From NCBI RefSeq assembly GCF_023721415.1, contig NZ_JAMQVC010000001.1, positions 248,001 through 312,000 on the forward strand: a DNA stretch of 64,000 bases. Reading direction: 5' to 3'. Numbering within the stretch: position 1 is the first letter of the stretch; every line of letters starts with the position of its first letter. Origin of the DNA: Galbibacter mesophilus (GTDB lineage Bacteria > Bacteroidota > Bacteroidia > Flavobacteriales > Flavobacteriaceae). Both the position numbers and the translations under genes were made by a program. The notes beneath the pieces are model-generated. The model saw only the letters and a list, made by a program, of their open reading frames with translations. It searched no databases and was not told where the DNA came from. Shown here one piece after another: positions 8,395 to 16,798 of this stretch.

Positions 8395-8505
8395 TTCTAT
8401 AAATTTATTTTTTTGTATTTTACTACTGAAAATAGATTTGCTAAGAATCGAGATTATTACTTTCATTGAAAATTGAAATGATTCTCTAAAAATATAGAAA
8501 GCAAC

Positions 8506-8534
8506 AACAGTTTATCATAAACTGTTCGTTTTTT
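8506..8534 (+). terminator. First terminator after rpoD
   Basis: Hairpin AACAGTTTAT / ATAAACTGTT (8506-8526) followed by CGTTTTTT. First of two tandem + strand terminators after rpoD. Confidence 0.75.
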
Positions 8535-8546
8535 GATTGATGAATA

Positions 8547-8573
8547 AACTCCGGCTGATTACCGGAGTTTTTT
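8547..8573 (+). terminator. Second terminator after rpoD
   Basis: Hairpin AAACTCCGG / CCGGAGTTT (8547-8570) running into a six-T tract. A backup terminator 20 bases after the first. Confidence 0.85.
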
Positions 8574-8603
8574 CATTTTATCTTTTTCCATTTTTAATAC
8601 CAC

Positions 8604-8633
8604 AAAAAAAGCGGATGATGTTATATCATCCGC
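8604..8633 (-). terminator. Terminator of the HEIGH metallopeptidase gene
   Basis: Minus-strand hairpin GCGGATGAT / ATCATCCGC (8633-8611) followed by seven T (8610-8604). It lies 47 bases after the stop codon of the gene on that strand. Confidence 0.85.
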
Positions 8634-8680
8634 CCATAGCAATTTTTTCCTTTTAACCAGTTTTTTTCAGCAATCCACTT

Positions 8681-9514
8681 TTAATATAAGAAGTTAAGCG
8701 CTGTAATATCATTGTTGTTAAACTCCCCATTTGTACTAAAGCTAAAACAAGATAGCATGATTGAAGTGGAGTCATATCCCGTAGGTGTTCCTGGAATATG
8801 CACCGCTCCTACTCCAGCTGTACCTTCGTTTACATTTTGACCACAGCTTTGACGGCTAAACCAATCTGTATGTCTAAATCCAATGGAATGACCAATTTCA
8901 TGAGTGGCTACATGTTCATTTACATTATTACTGGCGTTATCCAATCCAGTAAAAATTTGAATAAATTTATTTGGATTACCTCCACTAGGAAATCCTGCTG
9001 AACCTCCAGCCCCACTTTCAGTTGGATTGCGGTAAACTACCATATCTGCGTTGGTACTAGCAGCAAAACTCAAGGACATGGTTATCCCAAGGTTTAAACG
9101 ATTGTAATTAGCTACTGCCCATTGCAATCCCGTACGCATGCTATTGGTTAGAGCATAACCTCCACCGCCTGTGTAACCAATTACGGTTAATGTCCTAGGC
9201 GAACTTACCAAATTATTTGTACGGTATTGCTCTGTAGTGATACCTCCATAAATACTCATCCCGTCTAATTTATCGGGGTCGATGGTAATATCTCCTTCCA
9301 CCACATATCTAGACACCAAAGTGCCATCCGGTAGCGGAATGTCTTTCATAACAACATCATTAGTATTTAAAGATAAAGAGCCAATTTTATCGAGTACCTC
9401 TTGACTGATATTTTGTGACTCTTCAACAGGGCTATCTACTTCATCTTTAGCACAAGAAGCGAATAAAAGGGCAACCAAGGCTCCCCAAGACATGATTAAT
9501 TTGATTTTTTTCAT
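8681..9514 (-). CDS. HEIGH-type zinc metallopeptidase (M57-like), lipoprotein
   Basis: 277 residues. A lipoprotein signal ends in FASC (Cys21). The catalytic motif HEIGHSIGFRH (H205, E206, H209, third ligand H215) is the extended metzincin-type zinc site of the dual-action HEIGH metallopeptidases common in Bacteroidota. Downstream Cys pairs (Cys in RQSCGQ and in MLSCFSF) could form a disulphide. The mature protein should be tethered to the envelope or the cell surface and degrade protein. It is transcribed alone, with its own terminator, away from the subtilase gene starting ~300 bp further right. Confidence 0.9.
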   Translation of the reverse strand: MKKIKLIMSWGALVALLFASCAKDEVDSPVEESQNISQEVLDKIGSLSLNTNDVVMKDIPLPDGTLVSRYVVEGDITIDPDKLDGMSIYGGITTEQYRTNNLVSSPRTLTVIGYTGGGGYALTNSMRTGLQWAVANYNRLNLGITMSLSFAASTNADMVVYRNPTESGAGGSAGFPSGGNPNKFIQIFTGLDNASNNVNEHVATHEIGHSIGFRHTDWFSRQSCGQNVNEGTAGVGAVHIPGTPTGYDSTSIMLSCFSFSTNGEFNNNDITALNFLY

Positions 9515-9819
9515 CTCAATAATTTTTTAAGTTAATGTTATAAAGTTGCAACTTTTTGATATTCCTAAATTTAAAACATTTCAAGACTAAAAAATGAGTA
9601 TAATTTGTTAATTTAACATAATTTAAAATCATATTTTAAATACGAAAACGTTATAGTATGAATCGTAGGATAAAGCGTACAAAGCACTTCATCGATGAAA
9701 TGCATCATTTAATCCTAATAATCGAATGTTTTATTTGTAACAAAAATGATTTAAAAAGTTTTAAAACAGACAAAATGTTACATAAATATTGAATAGTTGT
9801 TAAAAATTCGACCCAAATA
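9515..9819. other. Divergent intergenic region between two protease genes
   Basis: 305 bases, very AT-rich. It must carry the promoters of the HEIGH peptidase (left) and the subtilase (right), but I see no good TAnnTTTG box. The only structure noted is a near-perfect palindrome at 9684-9703 centred on CATCGATG, which could be an operator. Confidence 0.5.
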
Positions 9820-12663
9820 ATGAGTATATTGCAAACAAATAAGCTGAAATTGAAACACTTAACCTTAATTATTGCTTTCGCAATCAGTTTAAATTGCTTT
9901 TCGCAGCAAAAAACGGATTGGCAACACTTCATTTTAGACAAAAAAGAGGAAGGAAAAACAGAGAACACTACCTCATATTATCTCGTTAAACACAATACAT
10001 TTAAAAACGCTATCCCAACCAATAGCAGTTATGAAATTAAGAGGGTTTTAGACAACAACCATTTTATTGCAAGTACAAAAAACCCATCCGAAATTGAAAA
10101 GCTAATAAAACCTACATCTATCTTAAAAGCCAATAATCTTTGGAAACTAAATGCTAACATTCAAAATAAAAGAAGCGCCCTCTTTACCGTTTCCAGCTCG
10201 AATGGAGATATGGCGCACTCATATTTTCAAGGGTTAAATGAAATTGAAATCATCAAAAGAATCGATGATTTCTTTATTATAAAAACCAATACTTCCGTAG
10301 TTGAGAAGAAACTGCTTCAACAACCCTTCGTAAATTATATTGGAGAGGAACAACTTTCACCTAATACAGAATCTATTGTGTTGGATATGGACTTAACGGT
10401 GAATAACATTACAAAAGTCCGCAACGAAGAAATAAACTTACAAGGAAGCGATATCACAATATCAGTAAAAGATGAATTGTTATACCGAGATGATATAGAT
10501 TTACTCGGTAAAACTATTGTTCCCGACACGACCACCAACGAGATTGGAACCCATGCCACCGATATGGCCACTATTACTTCCGGACTAGGCAATTCCGCGA
10601 TGAATAGTTTTGGGGTTGCACCATTTTCAAAAGTAGCTTCTTCCAACTTCAATTCACTACCTCCAGATGAAAACAATTATTTTTTAGAGAATGACATTAC
10701 CATTCAGAATCATTCATACGGCACGTCCATAGAACCTTTTTACGGAGCATTGGCAAGCCTTTACGACGCGCAAAGTTATGAGCTCCCCAATATACTACAT
10801 GTTTTTTCAGCCGGAAACCAAGGTTCGGTCTCATCTACCGAAGGTAAATACAAAGATTTGGGTCCGATCGCCAACCTCACTGGAAACTTTAAATATTCGA
10901 AAAACACCCTATCAGTAGGAGCCTGCAACTACAATAATCAAGTCATAGAAATATCGTCTAAAGGGCCTGCTCCGGATGGCCGCATAAAACCAGAATTGGT
11001 GGCATACAGTTCATTTGGAACCTCGAACGCTGCCGCCATTACAGCCGGTGCCGCTGCATTGCTCCAAGAAAAATACAACCTTCTTTACCAAGACAATATT
11101 CCTTCTTATTTAATGAAGGCTATGCTAATTGCGGGTGCCGATGACATTGAAGAAAAAGGGCCAGATTATAAAAGTGGTTTTGGAAAATTAAACCTTTCTG
11201 AAAGCCTTGACATTCTAAAAAATGAGCAGTTTATTTTAGATGAAATTTCAGCAAGTAGTAAAAAAAATCACACAATTGAAATACCAGAAAACACTAAAAG
11301 TATAAAAGTCACCTTAACATGGCTAGACCCTGCTGCTAATCCGAACGACAATATTGCTTTAGTTAACGATTTGGACATTACAGCAACCGATGGAACAATT
11401 ACAATCTACCCCCTTATTTTAAACGATTCTCCAAATGAAAATATCTTAAATCAAACTGCGAAAGAGGGAGTGGACAACAAAAACAATATTGAGCAGATTG
11501 TTATTGAAAACCCAACAAAAGAAAATTATACGCTTTCCGTGAAAAGCAACGCTCTGCAAACAGCATCGCAAAAATATGCGATTGCGTATCATTTTTTAAC
11601 AGACAATTCCTTTGAATGGCACTACCCGTTATCTTCAGACAATGTACCCTACAATGGAGAATCTATTGCAAACTTCAAATGGAAAAGCACACTGAGCGAA
11701 GAAATTGGCGATTTAGAAATAAGCTTCGACAACGGGAACACTTGGCAACTTATTGAGAGCAATATAAACCTAACGAAAGGAAACTACCTTTATAACGCCC
11801 CCAACGAAACAAACTCAGCAGCCAAGCTTCGGATAAAAACCAGCACACAAACTTATGAATCACCGATTTTTACTTATAGTTTTTCGCCAAGAGTACGGGT
11901 TTCATTAAACTGCAATGACACAAAAGAAATTAAATGGAATGCGCTTAAAAATGTAGATGAATATCAGCTGTTTCGACTTGAAAATAATAGAATGGCTCCG
12001 CTAACAACCGTTAAAGACACTAGTTTTGTTATACCTAAAATTGAAGAAAACAAGATGTATTATGCAGTTGCTCCCATTTTGGAAAATGGTCTTTTAGGAG
12101 CAAGAAGTGAAACCATTAATGTAAATGAATCCGAAAATATATGCTACATAAACAATTTCCTTGCAAATACCGATTTGGAAACTTCCACCGTAAGCATTTT
12201 TACTAGTCTTAACAGCTCTTTCAATATTGAATCAGCAACCGTATTTTCTTTGAGAGAAAATGAACGAATTCCCATTACCACCCTGAATACTGCAAGTGGA
12301 AGCAGTTTTGTGTCGCTAGACAACAACCCCACCCAAGGCATTAACCGATATCAATTAGAAATAAAATTGAAGTCGGGAGCTACAATTCTATCCGAAATTA
12401 CCACAACTATTTTTCTAACAGACACTCCTTTTTACATCTTTCCAAATCCCACTACCAATGGTATAAATGTTTACACGAAAGATTTTACAAATGAAAAAGT
12501 AACCTTCAACCTATTTAATATTGCAGGACAACTTTGTTACACAACAGAGATTACCACCAGTAATTCTTACGTTACGTTCGGGAGTCAACCTCCAGGGGTT
12601 TATATTGTACGACTGAAAGCCAGCAGCGGCGAAGAAACTATTAAAAAAATAGTGATTAAATAA
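9820..12663 (+). CDS. Subtilisin-like S8 peptidase with T9SS type A sorting domain
   Basis: 947 residues. A signal peptide (cleavage near residue 28) is followed by a propeptide-like region to ~190 and an S8 catalytic domain with the triad D218 (VKDE), H245 (GTHATDMA) and S402 (FGTSNAAA). A beta-sandwich region follows (~470-590), then a fibronectin-like stretch. The C-terminal ~75 residues (FPNPTTNGINVY to the end in KKIVIK) are a type A sorting domain, the signal for secretion by the type IX system and attachment at the surface. The T9SS genes themselves are not in this window. Probably an extracellular protease feeding on protein. Confidence 0.94.
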   Translation: MSILQTNKLKLKHLTLIIAFAISLNCFSQQKTDWQHFILDKKEEGKTENTTSYYLVKHNTFKNAIPTNSSYEIKRVLDNNHFIASTKNPSEIEKLIKPTSILKANNLWKLNANIQNKRSALFTVSSSNGDMAHSYFQGLNEIEIIKRIDDFFIIKTNTSVVEKKLLQQPFVNYIGEEQLSPNTESIVLDMDLTVNNITKVRNEEINLQGSDITISVKDELLYRDDIDLLGKTIVPDTTTNEIGTHATDMATITSGLGNSAMNSFGVAPFSKVASSNFNSLPPDENNYFLENDITIQNHSYGTSIEPFYGALASLYDAQSYELPNILHVFSAGNQGSVSSTEGKYKDLGPIANLTGNFKYSKNTLSVGACNYNNQVIEISSKGPAPDGRIKPELVAYSSFGTSNAAAITAGAAALLQEKYNLLYQDNIPSYLMKAMLIAGADDIEEKGPDYKSGFGKLNLSESLDILKNEQFILDEISASSKKNHTIEIPENTKSIKVTLTWLDPAANPNDNIALVNDLDITATDGTITIYPLILNDSPNENILNQTAKEGVDNKNNIEQIVIENPTKENYTLSVKSNALQTASQKYAIAYHFLTDNSFEWHYPLSSDNVPYNGESIANFKWKSTLSEEIGDLEISFDNGNTWQLIESNINLTKGNYLYNAPNETNSAAKLRIKTSTQTYESPIFTYSFSPRVRVSLNCNDTKEIKWNALKNVDEYQLFRLENNRMAPLTTVKDTSFVIPKIEENKMYYAVAPILENGLLGARSETINVNESENICYINNFLANTDLETSTVSIFTSLNSSFNIESATVFSLRENERIPITTLNTASGSSFVSLDNNPTQGINRYQLEIKLKSGATILSEITTTIFLTDTPFYIFPNPTTNGINVYTKDFTNEKVTFNLFNIAGQLCYTTEITTSNSYVTFGSQPPGVYIVRLKASSGEETIKKIVIK

Positions 12664-12722
12664 TGGGCCTATCACTTTGAAACCTTTCCCTGCTCAACTA
12701 AACTTTTAATTGCATTTCTTAC

Positions 12723-12730
12723 TATCTTTG
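12723..12730 (+). promoter_or_regulatory. -7 promoter element of the phosphoribosyltransferase gene
   Basis: TATCTTTG matches the Bacteroidota -7 consensus, 18 bases before the start codon. No clear -33 box was found. Confidence 0.5.
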
Positions 12731-12747
12731 ACTAAAATATTTGAGCA

Positions 12748-13251
12748 ATGGCAAGTAACCAAAATAAAATATTGAACCACGAGGAAATTCAGCATAAAAT
12801 AAAACGAATTGCTTATCAAATCTATGAAACCTATGTGGATGAAGAGGAAATCGTTATTGCGGGAATTGCTTCTGGCGGACTAGAACTTGCAAAAAAAATC
12901 AACGATACAATGCGAGAAATCGCGGATATCAATACGCAATTGTGTGAAGTTAAAATAGATAAAGAACAACTTCTAAAACCTATTGAAACTTCTATTGACA
13001 AAGACGGTTACCAAAACAAAGCTATTGTTTTAGTAGATGACGTTTTAAATTCTGGCGGTACTCTAATCTACGGCGTAAAACATTTTTTAAACGTCCCCAT
13101 TAAAAAAATAAAAACGGTAGTTTTAGTCGACAGAAACCATAAAAGATATCCTGTTAAAGCCGATTTTAAAGGCATTTCCCTCTCCACTTCCCTACAGGAA
13201 CATGTTTCTGTAGTTTTTGAAGAAGGAAACGACGCCGTGTATTTAAACTAA
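12748..13251 (+). CDS. Phosphoribosyltransferase-family protein (PyrR-like)
   Basis: 167 residues. The PRPP-binding loop VLVDDVLNSGGTL (residues ~94-106) is the family signature, and the N-terminal IAGIASGGLELAKKI is the second loop. Proteins of this size and motif in Bacteroidota are often labelled PyrR (uracil phosphoribosyltransferase and pyr attenuation regulator). There are no pyrimidine genes next to it and no visible PyrR-binding structure, so the base used (uracil, xanthine or other) is left open. It converges with aroK and overlaps it by nine bases. Confidence 0.85.
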   Translation: MASNQNKILNHEEIQHKIKRIAYQIYETYVDEEEIVIAGIASGGLELAKKINDTMREIADINTQLCEVKIDKEQLLKPIETSIDKDGYQNKAIVLVDDVLNSGGTLIYGVKHFLNVPIKKIKTVVLVDRNHKRYPVKADFKGISLSTSLQEHVSVVFEEGNDAVYLN

Positions 13252-13758
13252 TTTTTTCAAAATTATTTCGACCAGCTCTTCTGGAGTCTCATTTTCAACA
13301 TTAATAATGTGAGGCGCCTGGAGGTAAAAGAAGTTTCTTTCAAATAGATGTTTTCTTATAAAGTCAGAAAGCTCATCATCACCAATTTCTTTTATAAGTG
13401 GACGCTGTTCTTTTTCCAAGGTCAATCTTTTCACAAGAGCGTCTACGGAAAGTTTCAAATAAAAAACATGTTCAGTAGCTTTTAAAACATCCTGCATATT
13501 ATTCCCAAAACAAGGAGTTCCGCCTCCAAGCGAAACAACGGCTTTTGGTTTTTCAGCCAATAACTGCTGAAGATACTCGGCTTCTTTTTTTCTGAAATAA
13601 ATTTCCCCTTTCTGTTTAAAAATTTCTGGAACGCTTAAGCCTTCTTTATTTTCAATGTAATCATCAAAATCTATAAAATGTAACGATTGTTTTTCAGCCA
13701 ATAGTCTACCAACAGTAGATTTACCGCTTCCCATATATCCCAGTAACACTTGTGTCAT
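13243..13758 (-). CDS. aroK: Shikimate kinase
   Basis: 171 residues. It phosphorylates shikimate at O3 with ATP in the chorismate pathway for aromatic amino acids. Walker A GYMGSGKST (residues 7-15, Lys13), shikimate-binding DFDDYIE near 32-38, the YFRKKE stretch with its Arg, GGGTP near 79-83, and the lid region around QRPLIKE are all present. It stands alone on the minus strand and overlaps the convergent phosphoribosyltransferase gene by nine bases. A TAAATTTG -7-like element lies at 13820-13813, back to back with the tRNA promoter. Confidence 0.95.
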   Translation of the reverse strand: MTQVLLGYMGSGKSTVGRLLAEKQSLHFIDFDDYIENKEGLSVPEIFKQKGEIYFRKKEAEYLQQLLAEKPKAVVSLGGGTPCFGNNMQDVLKATEHVFYLKLSVDALVKRLTLEKEQRPLIKEIGDDELSDFIRKHLFERNFFYLQAPHIINVENETPEELVEIILKKLV

Positions 13759-13832
13759 TTCAGTTCAAATTATTAATTATCATGGTTTTAGGCTACGCAC
13801 CTAAAAAAATGACAAATTTATATTAAAAATGG

Positions 13833-13863
13833 CTTGAATTATAAATAAATGGTCTTATATTTG
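13833..13863 (+). promoter_or_regulatory. Promoter of the tRNA-Lys cluster
   Basis: CTTG (13833-13836), a 19-base spacer, then TATATTTG (13856-13863), a good Bacteroidota promoter 50 bp before the first tRNA-Lys. Confidence 0.65.
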
Positions 13864-13912
13864 CACCCGCAAACGACAAACGTTTTGCAACGTACTTTAA
13901 AATTACGTTATT

Positions 13913-13985
13913 GACTCGATAGCTCAGTTGGTAGAGCACAACACTTTTAATGTTGGGGTCCTGGGTTCGAGCCCCAGTCGGGTCA
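13913..13985 (+). tRNA. tRNA-Lys (anticodon UUU), copy 1
   Basis: 73-nt cloverleaf. The acceptor stem GACTCGA / TCGGGTC pairs over seven positions with discriminator A. The D-arm is intact, the anticodon loop CTTTTAA gives UUU for lysine, and the T-arm contains GTTCGAG. The 3' CCA is not encoded. Part of a 169-bp duplicated unit. Confidence 0.97.
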
Positions 13986-14081
13986 CTTAATGACTTTTGG
14001 CTAGTAAAGCTTATCATTCCTTGCAGTATTTGGCGAGAAGCCTGTACCGAGCGAAGTCGAGGTAAGCCCCAGTCGGGTCAC
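13913..14081 (+). repeat. 169-bp duplicated tRNA-Lys unit, copy 1
   Basis: The tRNA-Lys gene plus about 80 bp of spacer plus a second copy of the tRNA 3' end, AGCCCCAGTCGGGTCAC (14065-14081). The whole unit recurs at 14175-14343 with only a few differences in the spacer. Confidence 0.9.
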
Positions 14082-14144
14082 TTTGTAACATTTCTGTTAC
14101 AATGTTATGCATTTTTTTAGAGCATAACGAAACAATATTTACAA

Positions 14145-14173
14145 AATAGCCTTTTTGGGCTATTATTTTTTTT
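14145..14173 (+). terminator. Terminator between the two tRNA-Lys genes
   Basis: Hairpin AATAGCC / GGCTATT followed by eight T that end just before the second tRNA. The palindrome GTTATGC...GCATAAC lies shortly upstream (~14106-14128). Confidence 0.7.
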
Positions 14174-14174
14174 A

Positions 14175-14247
14175 GACTCGATAGCTCAGTTGGTAGAGCA
14201 CAACACTTTTAATGTTGGGGTCCTGGGTTCGAGCCCCAGTCGGGTCA
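14175..14247 (+). tRNA. tRNA-Lys (anticodon UUU), copy 2
   Basis: Identical in sequence to the first tRNA-Lys (73 nt, anticodon UUU). No clear promoter of its own is visible directly upstream, where a terminator hairpin abuts it, so it may depend on read-through. Confidence 0.97.
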
Positions 14248-14343
14248 CATTATGACTTTTGGCTAGTAAAGCTTATCATTCCTTGTAGTATTTGGCGAGA
14301 AGCCTCTACCGAGCGAAGTCGAGGTAAGCCCCAGTCGGGTCAC
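14175..14343 (+). repeat. 169-bp duplicated tRNA-Lys unit, copy 2
   Basis: Second unit with the same order: tRNA-Lys, ~80-bp spacer, then a 17-base copy of the tRNA 3' end at 14327-14343. It differs from copy 1 at a few spacer positions, for example CTTGTAG for CTTGCAG. Confidence 0.9.
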
Positions 14344-14354
14344 TAAGAACAAAA

Positions 14355-14384
14355 AAAAGTTGAGCAAATAGCTTAACTTTTTTT
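14355..14384 (+). terminator. Terminator after tRNA-Lys copy 2
   Basis: Hairpin AAAAGTTGAGC / GCTTAACTTTT with loop AAATA, then a T tract. A weak promoter (TTG 14360-14362, TATTTTCG 14384-14391) overlaps it and could serve tRNA-Leu. Confidence 0.7.
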
Positions 14385-14402
14385 ATTTTCGCAAATATAA
14401 AC

Positions 14403-14486
14403 ACCGGGATGCTGGAATTGGTAGACAGGCATGGTTGAGGGCCATGTGTCCATTAGGGCGTGTGGGTTCGACTCCCATTCCCGGTA
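14403..14486 (+). tRNA. tRNA-Leu (anticodon GAG)
   Basis: 84 nt with a long variable arm, as expected for leucine. The acceptor stem ACCGGGA / TCCCGGT pairs fully. The anticodon stem CATGG / CCATG encloses TTGAGGG, so the anticodon is GAG. The T-arm has GTTCGAC. It is followed by a terminator. Confidence 0.96.
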
Positions 14487-14490
14487 CAAG

Positions 14491-14522
14491 AAGGTTTAGA
14501 AAACACATCTAAACCTTTTTTT
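14491..14522 (+). terminator. Terminator after tRNA-Leu
   Basis: Hairpin AAGGTTTAGA / TCTAAACCTT followed by a T tract that runs into the stop codon of the convergent membrane-protein gene. Confidence 0.85.
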
Positions 14523-14754
14523 ATACCTTATCTTTTCTAAATATTAGGTAATAGAAGTTAACTCCCAGAATGGCTATGTTGGTAAGAATTACAGGGATGG
14601 ACGGTAATAAAAACCCATAAATTACAAAAAGGAGACACCCTATAGAATTAACAACCCGCAATCTCCTAATCTCCTTCATAAAAAAAGAAAGCAACACGCC
14701 TATAGAGGCCGCGTAACCAATTAATTCAGTGGGAGATGTACTAAAATATTCCAT
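14521..14754 (-). CDS. Small membrane protein, YgjV-like
   Basis: 77 residues with about three hydrophobic helices (~11-25, ~34-52, ~55-72) joined by a short basic loop KEIRRLR. Size and pattern fit the small YgjV-like inner-membrane proteins often seen in flavobacteria, sometimes under wrong enzyme names. The function is unknown. Its stop codon lies inside the terminator region of tRNA-Leu. Confidence 0.72.
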   Translation of the reverse strand: MEYFSTSPTELIGYAASIGVLLSFFMKEIRRLRVVNSIGCLLFVIYGFLLPSIPVILTNIAILGVNFYYLIFRKDKV

Positions 14755-14917
14755 ACTTAATTACATTTATAAAATCCGAAAACAGCTATTTCATTACAGA
14801 ATAAATATAACCTAAAAGTTAATTTGATTTTATAAAAACAGTAAAAAAACGTGGAATAATAACTACAATCCATTACTTTTACCATTAAATATTTCTTTTT
14901 TAGCAAAAATTAAATAA

Positions 14918-15670
14918 ATGGAGATTTTAGGTATAGATGTAGGAGCTTCAGGAATGAAAGGGGCAATCGTAGACATTGATAAAGGTGTTTTACTTACTGA
15001 ACGATTTAGAATTGAAACCCCTAGACCTGCTACCCCAGGAGCCATGGCAGCCGTAATAAAACAGATTGTTGATCATTTTGAATGGAAAGGCCCTGTTGGC
15101 TGCGGATTTCCAACTGCTATTAAAAACGGTATTACACTTACTGAAAGTAATCTTCATAAAAAATGGATTGGTGTAAACGCTGAAAATCTCTTTGAACAAG
15201 AAACAGGACTTCCTTTCGCAGTTGCTAATGATGCAGATGTAGCTGGAATAGCCGAAATGAACTTTGGTGCTGGAAAGGGCAAAAAAGGTTTTGTACTTAT
15301 TATTACTGTTGGTACCGGACTAGGTTGCGGAGCTTTCTACGACGGTAAACTAATCCCAAATTTTGAATTGGGACAGATGTACTTCAAGAAATATAAGAAT
15401 ATAGAAAACTACGCCGCAAACTCCGTTAGGAAAAGCAAAAATATGAGCTTTAAAAAATGGGGAAAGCGTTTTAATAAGTTTTTGAATTACGTTCACCTAA
15501 TTTTAAGTCCAGACTTATTTATCATCGGTGGTGGGGGCAGCAAGTACTTTGAAGAATACGAGAAATACCTCGACATGAAAGTACCTACTATACAAGCAGA
15601 AACACTTAACGAGGCTGGTATAATTGGAGCTGCCTATGCAGCAAAGGAGTTGGCCTCTGTGAAGTCCTAA
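14918..15670 (+). CDS. ppgK: Polyphosphate glucokinase (ROK family)
   Basis: 250 residues. ROK-fold sugar kinase with phosphate 1 motif [14 protein letters not shown] at the N-terminus, [18 protein letters not shown] in the middle (catalytic Asp) and [12 protein letters not shown] for phosphate binding. Length and the motifs GCGFPT and FELGQM fit polyphosphate-glucose phosphotransferases, which use polyphosphate and often ATP to make glucose 6-phosphate. It lacks the Cys-rich zinc motif of other ROK members, as expected for this branch. It converges with the polyprenyl synthase gene. The donor preference cannot be proved from sequence. Confidence 0.88.
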   Translation: MEILGIDVGASGMKGAIVDIDKGVLLTERFRIETPRPATPGAMAAVIKQIVDHFEWKGPVGCGFPTAIKNGITLTESNLHKKWIGVNAENLFEQETGLPFAVANDADVAGIAEMNFGAGKGKKGFVLIITVGTGLGCGAFYDGKLIPNFELGQMYFKKYKNIENYAANSVRKSKNMSFKKWGKRFNKFLNYVHLILSPDLFIIGGGGSKYFEEYEKYLDMKVPTIQAETLNEAGIIGAAYAAKELASVKS

Positions 15671-15704
15671 AAGAGTTTTCTTTTAAATAAAGAGTAGTTA
15701 AACC

Positions 15705-16682
15705 TTACTTCTTACGCTCAATTACGTAGTTTACCATTAATTCTAAAGAATCTTTGTAAACAGAGTCAGGGAATTTGGAAAGAATTTGCAATGCTTCTTC
15801 TTGGAAAGCTATCATTTTCTGTTCGGCATATTCTAGTCCGCCGTTATCTTTTACGTAGGTAATAACCTCTTTTACCCGTTTTTTGTCTTTATTGTATTTT
15901 TTAACGGAATTGATCAGCCATTTTTTATCTTCTTTAGACGCTGTATTGAGCGCATAAATTAGCGGCAACGTCATTTTTTGCTCCTTAATATCGATTCCCG
16001 TCGGTTTGCCAATTGGGCCGTCGGTATAATCAAATAAATCGTCTTTAATTTGAAAAGCCATTCCGATTAACTCACCAAATTTTCGCATTTGAGGAACTTC
16101 ATCAGAATCCGGTTTTACGGAACAAGCTCCCAAACTACAACAGGCAGCAATTAAAGTAGCTGTTTTCTGGCGAATGATTTCGTAGTATACCTCTTCAGTA
16201 ATATCTAGCCTACGTGCCTTTTCAATCTGTAGCAACTCCCCTTCACTCATTTCCCTAACGGCTACGGAAATAATCTTCAGCAAATCAAAATCTTCATTAT
16301 CTATAGAAAGCAACAGGCCTTTGGAAAGAAGATAATCCCCTACCAGTACAGCAATTTTGTTTTTCCAAAGAGCGTTCAACGAGAAAAAACCTCTTCTTCG
16401 GTTACTGTCGTCTACCACATCATCATGCACCAAAGTAGCAGTGTGTATCAACTCGATTACACTTGCCCCTCGATAAGTACGGTCGTTTACTTTTCCTCCG
16501 GAAACCATTTTGGCTACGAGAAAAACAAACATGGGTCGCATTTGCTTTCCCTTTCTGTTTACAATGTAATACGTGATACGGTTAAGTAACGCTACTTTTG
16601 AAGACATGGATTCATGGAACTTTTTCTCAAAAAGCTCCATTTCCGTACGTATGGGTTCTTTAATTTGTTCTACTACTTTCAT
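15705..16682 (-). CDS. Polyprenyl diphosphate synthase
   Basis: 325 residues. Trans-prenyl chain elongation from isopentenyl diphosphate, probably giving the side chain of menaquinone. The first Asp-rich motif DDVVD (D87-D91) lies in LVHDDVVDDSNRRRG, the second is DDLFD (D214-D218), and GKQMRPMF supplies the Arg/Lys that bind substrate. The chain length of the product (hepta- or octaprenyl) cannot be read safely. It shares direction with rlmN, which ends about 115 bases upstream, so the two could be co-transcribed. Confidence 0.93.
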   Translation of the reverse strand: MKVVEQIKEPIRTEMELFEKKFHESMSSKVALLNRITYYIVNRKGKQMRPMFVFLVAKMVSGGKVNDRTYRGASVIELIHTATLVHDDVVDDSNRRRGFFSLNALWKNKIAVLVGDYLLSKGLLLSIDNEDFDLLKIISVAVREMSEGELLQIEKARRLDITEEVYYEIIRQKTATLIAACCSLGACSVKPDSDEVPQMRKFGELIGMAFQIKDDLFDYTDGPIGKPTGIDIKEQKMTLPLIYALNTASKEDKKWLINSVKKYNKDKKRVKEVITYVKDNGGLEYAEQKMIAFQEEALQILSKFPDSVYKDSLELMVNYVIERKK

Positions 16683-16798
16683 AGAAAGCGTAAAGATAGT
16701 GAACTCGAAGAAACTTTTTCCTATTGGGTAAAAATGATTTTAATCGGAATAAATTCAGTAGAAATCTCAGATAACCATTCCGAACAAAAATCTAAATC

